Positions 1-7,200 of a stretch of DNA of 11,140 nt are shown piece by piece. How positions within the stretch are numbered: the stretch's first letter is position 1; each line of letters opens with the position of its first letter. The stretch is from JBDNDK01 sp046719185. Lineage in GTDB: Bacteria > Armatimonadota > UBA5829. The stretch spans positions 1 through 11,140 of the forward strand of contig JBDNDK010000070.1 of assembly GCA_046719185.1 (NCBI GenBank), read 5' to 3'. The notes beneath the pieces were generated by a model, which ran no database searches, had not been told where the DNA came from, and saw nothing but the letters and a program-made list of their open reading frames with translations. The position numbers and the translations under genes are program-made.

Positions 1-21
1 TATGTTTAAAATTTCTTTCAT
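1..21 (-). CDS. iorB: Indolepyruvate:ferredoxin oxidoreductase beta subunit, first 7 codons only
   Basis: An ATG at 21-19 on the minus strand overlaps the iorA stop codon in an ATGA arrangement and opens a frame reading MKEILNI to the window edge. IorB proteins typically begin with a short Lys/hydrophobic stretch of this kind just before the GVGGQG nucleotide-binding loop, and iorB normally follows iorA directly. The four-base overlap implies translational coupling and 1:1 synthesis of the two subunits. IorB would supply the gamma-type domain of the 2-oxoacid:ferredoxin oxidoreductase. The call rests on position, overlap and seven residues; the rest of the gene lies outside the window. Confidence 0.72.
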
Positions 22-1805
22 TCTACATTCCTCGATTCAATTGCAGAAAACTTGCAAACTTGTTCACACAATCCACATCCAACACAAAGAACCTGATTAA
101 TTCTTACTTTCTTTCTCTTTGGATTATCTTTATCTACTTCTATCAATTCAATTGCAGGACATCCAAGACCTAAGCATACACCACAGCTCTTGCAAGCCTC
201 AAGATTTACTTCAAATTGTCTTTCAACTTTAATTTTTGCTCCAAGCACACATTCTTTTTTACTAACTACCACACTAGTCTCTTTTGAATCCAGTTCTTCT
301 TTTAGGTCATTAAATGTTTCTTCTAGGTTGTATGGATCAATAACTTTTACTCTTTTCACACCTAAACCTCTGGCAACATCCTCCACTTTGGTTTCGATTG
401 TTTCTTCTCCCATTAAAGTTTTTCCAGTGCCGGGGTGATCCTGATGACCAGTCATTGCAGTTGTTCTGTTGTCTAAAACTATAGTTGTGCTTGCACCTTT
501 GTTGTAAACTACATTAAGAAGTCCTGTTATTCCAGAATGGAAAAATGTGCTATCTCCAAGTACACCAGCCACTCTTCCCTCCTGACCAGCTTTTTCCATA
601 CCATGTGCATTGCCAATAGCTGCACCCATACATACAATAGTATCCATTGCAGATAATGGAGCAAAAGCTCCAAGACTGTAGCAGCCAATATCACCTGTTA
701 CAATTGCTTTGAGCTTGTTTAATGCATAAAATACACCTCTATGTGAACAACCGGGACATAAAACAGGAGGTCTTGCTGGAAGACCCTCAATAGGCTGTGC
801 ACATTTTGCACCAGCTTTGCAAGATACTTCATAAGCAAGGCTCTGAAGCCTGTCTGGATCAAGTTCACCAATTCTCAAGCTTACTTCAGTTTTTTCTATC
901 TTAATTCCCATTGCAAGAATTTGCTCTTCAAGATATGGCTCACCTTCTTCAACAATATAAAGCTTTTTCACTGAGTCAGCAAAAGATTTTATAATTTCTT
1001 TTGGAATAGGATTTGTCATTCCAAGCCTTAAAACAGATGCATCTGGGAATATTTCTTTTACATATTGATAGCTGATTCCTGATGTGATAATTCCTATTTC
1101 ATCTGAACCTTTTTCAACTTTGTTTATGGGTGTTTTGTTTGAATAATCTGTTAGTCTTTGAAGTTTTTCTTCAAGGGTAAGTCTCATCTTTCTTGCAAAC
1201 ACAGGCACTGGAACTGTTTTTTCAATATCTTTCTCATACTTTCTTCCTGATGGTGCTCTTCTTTTAAACTCACCAAGATCAACAATACCAGATGAGTGAG
1301 ATATCCTTGTGGTAGTTCTTAGTATAACAGGAGTATTAAATTCCTCACTAATATCTAAGGCAAGCAATACATAATCATAGCATTCTTGGCTGTCAGTGGG
1401 TTCAAGCATAGGAACTTTAGCAAATCTGGCAAGTATTCTATTATCTTGCTCATTTTGTGAACTATGCATACCGGGATCATCTGCAGATACTATCACCATT
1501 CCACCATTTGCACCAAGATATGCAAAAGTCATCAATGGATCCATTGCCACATTTAAGCCAACATGTTTCATTGCAGTAAGACTTCTTGCACCAGCAAATG
1601 AAGCTCCAATCACAACTTCCATTCCAACTTTTTCATTTACCGCCCATTCTGCATAAATCTCCGGGAAATGAGCAATATTTGCAAGTATTTCTGTGCTTGG
1701 GGTTCCGGGGTATGCAGATGCTACTTCAACTCCACCTGCATAAGCACCATGTGCAATAGCTTCATTGCCACTGAGAACTTTCTTGTTCATTATAGAAACT
1801 GCCAT
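18..1805 (-). CDS. iorA: Indolepyruvate:ferredoxin oxidoreductase alpha subunit
   Basis: Cytoplasmic thiamine-diphosphate enzyme that, with IorB, oxidatively decarboxylates aryl-pyruvates (indolepyruvate, phenylpyruvate, hydroxyphenylpyruvate) to aryl-acetyl-CoA and reduces ferredoxin. The 595 residues match the usual family length. The N-terminal pyrimidine-binding domain carries AYPGTPSTEI (31-40) and the ADDPGMHSSQNEQD segment (108-121). The TPP-binding domain spans about 345-520, with CPGCSHRG at 350-357 and GDST (417-420) followed by LDNRTTAMTG (444-453), the Mg-diphosphate region. The C-terminal two-cluster ferredoxin module has Cys 538/541/544/549 and 574/577/580/584; the first set has the spacing CxxCxxCx4CP. 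The start is fixed by AGAGG six bases upstream of the first ATG; Met6 is a weaker alternative. It is the promoter-proximal gene of an iorAB operon, divergent from nifS. Confidence 0.96.
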   Translation of the reverse strand: MAVSIMNKKVLSGNEAIAHGAYAGGVEVASAYPGTPSTEILANIAHFPEIYAEWAVNEKVGMEVVIGASFAGARSLTAMKHVGLNVAMDPLMTFAYLGANGGMVIVSADDPGMHSSQNEQDNRILARFAKVPMLEPTDSQECYDYVLLALDISEEFNTPVILRTTTRISHSSGIVDLGEFKRRAPSGRKYEKDIEKTVPVPVFARKMRLTLEEKLQRLTDYSNKTPINKVEKGSDEIGIITSGISYQYVKEIFPDASVLRLGMTNPIPKEIIKSFADSVKKLYIVEEGEPYLEEQILAMGIKIEKTEVSLRIGELDPDRLQSLAYEVSCKAGAKCAQPIEGLPARPPVLCPGCSHRGVFYALNKLKAIVTGDIGCYSLGAFAPLSAMDTIVCMGAAIGNAHGMEKAGQEGRVAGVLGDSTFFHSGITGLLNVVYNKGASTTIVLDNRTTAMTGHQDHPGTGKTLMGEETIETKVEDVARGLGVKRVKVIDPYNLEETFNDLKEELDSKETSVVVSKKECVLGAKIKVERQFEVNLEACKSCGVCLGLGCPAIELIEVDKDNPKRKKVRINQVLCVGCGLCEQVCKFSAIESRNVE

Positions 1806-1897
1806 ATACTACCTCTTGTTATATTTCAATAAAAAAATTGCTCGAACTAATATCAGCCCAAGCATACAGTAACCAAACCTTATAATAATTCATTATA

Positions 1898-1927
1898 TTT
1901 ATACCACGCTAACATCATAACTGGCAA
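1898..1927 (-). promoter_or_regulatory. Candidate sigma-A promoter of iorAB
   Basis: On the minus strand TTGCCA (1927-1922) lies 18 bases from TATAAA (1903-1898). The -10 is preceded by TGG, an extended -10 element. Transcription would start near 1891 and give an untranslated leader of about 85 bases before the AGAGG ribosome binding site. A nearby TATAAT at 1897-1892 is a competing -10 with no good -35. Assignment is by consensus only. Confidence 0.45.
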
Positions 1928-2047
1928 GACGATAATACTAGAATTCTAAAAAGCACCTGATTGATATCATTTTTATAAACTTATTAAATCTTGATGTTTA
2001 TATGTTCAAAATTTTGGAAACAACACTGTTTATAAAAATACAAAGAG

Positions 2048-2056
2048 TGGTAAAAT
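2048..2056 (+). promoter_or_regulatory. Candidate extended -10 of the nifS-nifU-rrf2 operon
   Basis: TGG followed by TAAAAT (2051-2056) is an extended -10 with five of six consensus bases; the -35 region is poor (TGTTTA near 2027). Transcription would start around 2062, just before the CCGACT/AGTCGG palindrome, so a bound repressor would sit at the start of the transcript. An alternative -10, GATAAT at 2085-2090, would place the palindrome between -35 and -10. In 1928-2047 I see only AT-rich sequence and a short CAAAATTTTG palindrome at about 2008-2017. Confidence 0.35.
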
Positions 2057-2068
2057 AATATCACATTC

Positions 2069-2085
2069 CCGACTAATAGAGTCGG
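2069..2085 (+). promoter_or_regulatory. IscR/Rrf2-type operator upstream of nifS
   Basis: A perfect inverted repeat, CCGACT, five bases (AATAG), AGTCGG, centred at 2077 and 27 bases upstream of the nifS start codon. The known E. coli IscR type 1 operator has the same GACT-N5-AGTC core with C/G flanks. The gene for an Rrf2 protein with cluster-type cysteines is third in the operon that this site controls, so autoregulation by iron-sulphur status is the natural reading. GC-rich symmetry of this sort is conspicuous in an otherwise AT-rich spacer. Binding is inferred from site and context. Confidence 0.78.
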
Positions 2086-2111
2086 ATAATATATGAAATG
2101 GAGTTCTTAAA

Positions 2112-3278
2112 ATGAGTGATTTTATATATCTTGACCATGCAGCTACAACTCCTTTGGATGATGAAGTGTTTGAAGCTATGCTTCCATTCTTAAAAGATGA
2201 ATTTGGAAGTGCTTCCACTCTATACTCCATAGGTAGAAAAGCAAAAGATGCTGTTGAAGAAGCTAGAATTCATGTTGCAAGATTAATAAATGCAAAACCA
2301 AATGAAATTTACTTCACCAGTGGTGGAACAGAAGCTGATAACTGGGCAATATATGGTGTAGCATCAGCTAAAGGTAAAGGATCTGGACATATAATTACAA
2401 GCAAAATTGAGCATCATGCTGTTTTGATGCCTTGTAATGATTTGAAACAAAAAAACTATGATGTTGATTATCTTGATGTTGATGAAAATGGCTTTATAAG
2501 TTTAGATGATCTGCAGGATCATATTAGAAAAGATACTATTCTTGTAAGCATTATGCATGCAAATAATGAGATAGGTACTATTGAACCAATAGAGAAAATA
2601 GGAAAAATTACAAGAGAAAAGGGCATACACTTTCATACAGATACAGTGCAGACTGTTGGACACATTGATGTGGATGTGGAAGCTATGAATATTGATTCTC
2701 TTGCGATATCTGCTCATAAGCTTTATGGACCAAAAGGTGTTGGTGCAATTTACATAAAAAAAGGCTCAAAAGTTGATAGATTTATGAGAGGTGGCGGTCA
2801 AGAAAATCATCAAAGAGCTGGCACACATAACGTAGCTGGAATAGTTGGTTTTGGGAAAGCTGCAGAGCTTGCAAAAGAGAGAATGAAAGAAGAAGCTGAA
2901 AAGACTATTATTTTAAGAGACAAACTGATTGAAGGTGTAGAAAAAAGTATCAAAAGAGCAAAACTGAATGGTGATAGAGTGAAAAGACTACCAAACAATG
3001 TTAATTTTTCATTCTTTGGGGCAGAAGGAGAATCTATTACTTTGTTGTTGGATGTGAATGGAATATGCACATCATCGGGTTCTGCTTGCACATCTGGATC
3101 TCTTGACCCATCTCATGTTTTAAGGGCTCTTGGACTTTCTCATGAAGAAGCACAAGGCTCACTTAGAATGACTCTTGGAAAAGATAATACAGAAGATCAT
3201 ATTGAAAAAGTATTATCAGTATTACCGGGAATAATAAATAGACTTAGAGAAATGTCACCAGTATATACTGAAGCATAA
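2112..3278 (+). CDS. nifS: Cysteine desulfurase (NifS/IscS family)
   Basis: PLP enzyme that removes sulphur from L-cysteine as an enzyme-bound persulfide and passes it to the NifU scaffold. The 388 residues are the normal length. The N-terminus YLDHAATTP (6-14) is the family signature. TSGGTEADN lies at 69-77 and His101 follows Glu100 in the cofactor pocket. HTDTVQ (175-180) supplies the Asp that contacts the pyridine nitrogen; most relatives read HTDAVQ. SAHKLYGPKG (200-209) contains the PLP lysine, Lys203. RAGTHNV is at 235-241, and SSGSACTSG (321-329) contains the persulfide cysteine, Cys326, in the longer mobile loop typical of NifS/IscS. GGAG eight bases before the ATG fixes the start. 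It is followed after 24 bases by nifU. Every Arg codon is AGA or AGG. Confidence 0.96.
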   Translation: MSDFIYLDHAATTPLDDEVFEAMLPFLKDEFGSASTLYSIGRKAKDAVEEARIHVARLINAKPNEIYFTSGGTEADNWAIYGVASAKGKGSGHIITSKIEHHAVLMPCNDLKQKNYDVDYLDVDENGFISLDDLQDHIRKDTILVSIMHANNEIGTIEPIEKIGKITREKGIHFHTDTVQTVGHIDVDVEAMNIDSLAISAHKLYGPKGVGAIYIKKGSKVDRFMRGGGQENHQRAGTHNVAGIVGFGKAAELAKERMKEEAEKTIILRDKLIEGVEKSIKRAKLNGDRVKRLPNNVNFSFFGAEGESITLLLDVNGICTSSGSACTSGSLDPSHVLRALGLSHEEAQGSLRMTLGKDNTEDHIEKVLSVLPGIINRLREMSPVYTEA

Positions 3279-3302
3279 TAATTTATATGGGAGACTAAGA
3301 AA

Positions 3303-3740
3303 ATGGACAACACACAATACAGTGAAAAAGTTTTAGAGCACTTTATGAATCCAAGAAATGTGGGTGAAATACCAGATGCTAGCGGCATCGGAAAAGTGGG
3401 CAATGCAGCTTGCGGTGATATAATGAATATGTATCTGAAAATTGAAAATGATATTATCACAGATGTAAAGTTCAAAACTTTTGGATGTGGTGCTGCTATA
3501 GCAACAAGCAGTATGGCTACTGAAATGATAAAAGGAAAATCCGTTTCAGAGGCATTAGAACTTACAAATAGTGCTGTTACAGAAGCACTAGGCGGACTAC
3601 CAAAAATTAAGAGGCATTGCTCGGTTCTTGCAGAGCAAGCTGTGAGAAGTGCAATTAGTGATTATCTTGAAAAAACTACTGGAAAAGGATTAGAGCTGGC
3701 TGATCTTGATGAAGAGCATCATGATGTTTGCAGCTGTTAA
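3303..3740 (+). CDS. nifU: Iron-sulphur cluster scaffold, NifU/IscU type
   Basis: Scaffold on which [2Fe-2S] or [4Fe-4S] clusters are built from NifS sulphur before transfer to apo-proteins. The 145 residues form one IscU-like domain; the extra ferredoxin and C-terminal Nfu domains of nitrogen-fixation NifU are absent. The three ligand cysteines are Cys37 (NAACGD), Cys62 (FGCGAAIATSS) and Cys106 (KIKRHCS). Asp39 and His105 are also in their conserved places, and ALGGLPKIK at 95-103 marks the family. The last seven residues, HHDVCSC, add two His and two Cys beyond the core and could bind metal. GGGAG at 3289-3293 is the ribosome binding site. It lies between nifS and the regulator gene, 48 bases before the latter. 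Confidence 0.95.
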   Translation: MDNTQYSEKVLEHFMNPRNVGEIPDASGIGKVGNAACGDIMNMYLKIENDIITDVKFKTFGCGAAIATSSMATEMIKGKSVSEALELTNSAVTEALGGLPKIKRHCSVLAEQAVRSAISDYLEKTTGKGLELADLDEEHHDVCSC

Positions 3741-3788
3741 AACATATAGAAACTTGCTTTCCAGCTATATTTTCTTAGGAGGGCGGAC

Positions 3789-4208
3789 ATGAAACTTTCA
3801 ACAAGGTCAAGATATGCTGTCAGAGCATTGGCAATGTTGGCAAGTGAATTTGGATCAGGACCTATAATGCTACAAAAAATTGCAGAAGCAGAAAAATTGC
3901 CAGAAAGTTATCTAGAGCAATTGCTAATGCATTTAAGAAGGGGAGGAATTGTAAAATCTTCAAGAGGTGCTAAAGGTGGCTATGAACTTACTAAACCACC
4001 GGAAGATATATTTATAGGTGAGATTATAGAACTTTTGGATGGAAAAATAGATCTAGCAAATTGTGCATCTATTCCAAATTGTTCTGGTACAACACAAAAT
4101 TGTGAGTGTATGCTGAAGCATATTCTTGACGAAGCCAGCATTGCAGTTGCAAGAGTTTTTTATAACAAAAGTTTGAAAGATGTCTCTTGTAAAAATAAAT
4201 ATTCTTAA
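3789..4208 (+). CDS. iscR: Rrf2-family transcriptional regulator, IscR-like
   Basis: Winged helix-turn-helix DNA-binding protein of 139 residues. MKLSTRSRYAVRALAMLA (1-18) is the standard Rrf2 opening; the recognition helix region IAEAEKLPESYLEQLLMHL (31-49) and the wing SSRGAKGGYEL (57-67) follow, then a dimerisation helix. Cys92, Cys98, Cys105 and Cys107 with His111 resemble the E. coli IscR ligand set (Cys92, Cys98, Cys104, His107). This favours a cluster-sensing regulator over the cysteine-less CymR type. The strong AGGAGG six bases before the ATG fixes the start. It is the last gene of the operon, and a matching palindromic operator lies before nifS, so feedback on cluster synthesis is likely. 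The exact cluster type and repression mode cannot be read from sequence. Confidence 0.92.
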   Translation: MKLSTRSRYAVRALAMLASEFGSGPIMLQKIAEAEKLPESYLEQLLMHLRRGGIVKSSRGAKGGYELTKPPEDIFIGEIIELLDGKIDLANCASIPNCSGTTQNCECMLKHILDEASIAVARVFYNKSLKDVSCKNKYS

Positions 4209-4249
4209 ATAGTTCCCTCCCTTAGGTGTTTTCTAAAGGAGGGAACTAT
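4209..4249. terminator. Hairpin terminator between two convergent units
   Basis: Arms 4209-4224 and 4234-4249 pair over 16 positions with one C-A mismatch, including a run of GGAGGG/CCCTCC, around a nine-base loop. It begins right after the regulator stop codon and ends 12 bases from the activase stop codon, so it can serve both directions. Downstream on the minus side the sequence is T-rich; on the plus side there is no clear T tract, so termination of the activase transcript is better supported. Confidence 0.75.
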
Positions 4250-4261
4250 GATTTACAAATC

Positions 4262-7200
4262 CTACCTCACTCCAGATGTGTCTTGGAGAAAAATTGATTC
4301 ATCTGTGTCCTTAACTCCTTCAAATCTTTCCTTCACTTGCCACATAAAGTTTACTATCTTTGCATCTCTGCCAGCATCTATAAATCCATCATAATCAAGA
4401 TTGAGGAATGGAATATTATTATGTCTTCTTCTCAGAGCTTGACTCAAAGATGTAACGACATTTCCGGGCATACAGTTGAATGGAATCACACTTACAATTC
4501 CAGATAAGCCTCTAACAGCAAAGTCTTCACCTTTGCCCATACTGCAAATAGTTTCACCACCAAATGTGTAGTGAACATATTTTGAGCCTTTTTCTATTAT
4601 TTCATCAGAACATATATCATCATAACCCTTAAGATATGGCAAAGTTGCTTCAAATAATGCATGCTCATCTTTAATTGCTAGTCTATTGTTCACCCATCTT
4701 GATGTGAATTCTTTCAGTTCATCCATATTAAATGTTTCTTTAAGTTTATCACCAGATAATACTTTTGCAATAAAGTTTGCATAGCTGAAAAATTCACTCA
4801 TCGGTGCAAGCCAAGTTTCTGCTCCCTCTGCTTCAAGTTTTTTGAGTATATCTTGATTAGCTTGGTTATGGAGTCTTACATAAAATTCTCCAACCACTCC
4901 AACTAACGGTCTCTTTTCATTTCTCTTTGGAATTTTTAAGAAGTCTTCTTGAGCTCTTCTCAATAGTTCTTGGAACTGATCAAGATGTTTTGTATTTAAT
5001 AGAGCTGAAATTTTTCTAAATTCAAGCCTTTTTTTATGTTCAGGTATCATCGTAATCAATTGATTAAGATAATCTTCATACAAAGCTTCACTTTCACCAG
5101 AGTTTATTTCATAAGGTCTAGATTTGAGCATCATCTTGAATAATAAATCATGGCAGATAATTCCATCCCAAGTAAGAAGTGCAAACATTGTTCCAAGTCC
5201 GCCATGCTCGCTCTTACTTCCTAGAGTCACAATTTCTACATCATCATATCCAAGTTTATCTAATATAATTCTCTGGAGCATGCTATACATCCCGAATCTG
5301 CATGGACCTTCTGAGTTGCCTTGGAAAAACGCCTCTTTTTTAGGATCAAAATCTGGTTGTTTGATTCTATAAAGCATATCTTCAGTTGTCATAAGAGCAG
5401 GTAAACATACATCTTCACTAATAGCAGCTCTTGCAAGATTTAAGCCTTCATCTGGAGATCTAGGCAATGCTTCTGCATCTATTCCATAAGCTCTCATTGC
5501 AGCAGCCAACACTTTTGCACCACCATTCACAAACGGTATCCAAACTCTTCTGTTTTCCATCTGTGTAATGGGACTATCGCCAGTTCTGACTTGTTTATAC
5601 TCATGAATGCTGTCTTTATGCACAGTATCTGAAAATGCTTCTATTCTTGTAATCACACCAGCATCTGCTGTGTGTTCATCAATCTGCATCATATAACATG
5701 GCTCACCAATTTCTTCTTTGAAAAATGGATTTCCAAATGAATCAGGACCGCAAGCAAAATATGTCAACACAACGGCTCTCAGCCTTTTATCTTGTCTAAT
5801 TATTCTTGCTGCCATAATTTTCTTTTGAATCTGCCTAGAATATATGCCAGACCAAACATCAGTAATATCAGCCGCTTCAAGAGGTAAGAAATCCTGAGGA
5901 ATTGCTAATATACCTAAATCTTGTATTTTCTTTCCTATGTCCATATTAACTGCTTGATCATATAGTGAGTATGGTCTTCCCACTACAATGAAAGCCATAT
6001 CGTCTTTTCCTAGACTCTTTAATATTTCAGCTCCCCTTAAATCAATCTTCTTTCTGAAGTCATTAAGAACATTTAATGCAGTATCAAAGGCTTTTCTTGC
6101 ATTAGATGGTGATATTCCCAGCTTTTTTGCACTTTCTATAAACTGGTTTTCAATATGTCTTCTTCCTCTTTTAAAATGAAGTCTAGGAGCTAAAAGTTGA
6201 ATTCCTCTTTCTTTTATTCCAACTGCAGAGGATATAACATCAGGAGCTGCTTGCAAATATGGACATGTTTGTGATTGCCTAAAATTAGGATTTCTTTGCT
6301 CTGTATTTAAAACTGCAGGAGCAAATATTATATCCACTTTTTTTTCTACTAAATCCATAAAATGACCATGTGCAACTTTGAATGGGAAGCAAGGCTCACC
6401 AATTGCTAAATCAAGTCCCATCTCTATAATTCTTTTATTTGTTGGATCACTTGGAACAACATTAAAACCTAATTCACCAAAGAATGCAGCATAAAGAGGG
6501 TAATATTCTGAAAACATTAAACCCCTTGGAATACCCACACTCTTTGCACCTTCAATATGAGGCTTGGTGTATGAATTCATCAGCAGTTCTTCTCTTTCTG
6601 CAAAGAGATCGGGAAGATGCTCACCTAAGTTTTCTTTTTGGTCACCAGAGAATTTTTCACATCTGTCATTATAAAAATATTTCTTTCCACCTTTCATTTG
6701 GAATGTGTTTACATCACACCTATTTGCACAGCTCTTGCATTCAAATGATGATATCTCATATTCAGAATCTAACACCGTATCAAATCCTCTGAAATGGCTT
6801 GCTTCTGGTGCTTCATAGTATGCTAGTCTTGCAACACCAACAGCACCAGTGATGTGAGGATATGGAGGAACAATAATTTTTCTACCTAACACTGTTTCAT
6901 AGGCTGCTATCATTCCTTTATTGAATGCTACAGCTCCCTGAAATGCTATTTTATTCCCGATGGCTCTTGATCCGACATTTTTGTTGAGATAATTTTTCAC
7001 ACTTGCTAGGCAAATACCTGCAGCCAAATCTTCTACCGGCACATTATTCTGCTGATAATATACCATTGCAGATTCAGAAAATACTGTGCATGTCCAGTCT
7101 AAATCTGGTGGTCTAGTGTTTTTAAGTGCTGTATCTCCGAATTCCTCAAGAGGAATATCAAGCCTCATTGCCTGTTTTTCAAGAAATGCACCTGTTCCAG

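Noticed and set aside
190..438. Plus-strand open frames inside iorA (190-438 and 1396-1656)
   Set aside because: They are Ser/Thr-rich reverse-complement shadows of IorA, lacking start signals.
2031..2036. TATAAA as the -10 of nifS
   Set aside because: The only -35-like hexamer, TTGGAA at 2014-2019, is just 11 bases away, too close for sigma-A.
2810..3475. Minus-strand open frames across nifS and nifU (2810-3091 and 3197-3475)
   Set aside because: Shadows of two clearly conserved genes; the second runs across the nifS-nifU junction and shows no independent features.
3303..3740. Nitrogen fixation cluster suggested by NifS/NifU names
   Set aside because: NifU here is the short scaffold-only form and no nitrogenase or nif regulatory gene is present; general Fe-S assembly is the right reading.
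3744..3770. Hairpin ATATAG/CTATAT between nifU and the regulator gene as an internal terminator
   Set aside because: Only six A/T-rich pairs around a 15-base loop, too weak to call, and the strong AGGAGG just after it argues for continued expression.
6484..6792. A 102-codon plus-strand open frame inside the activase gene
   Set aside because: It is antisense to a conserved region; the His/Leu-rich translation shows no domain, and nothing suggests expression.
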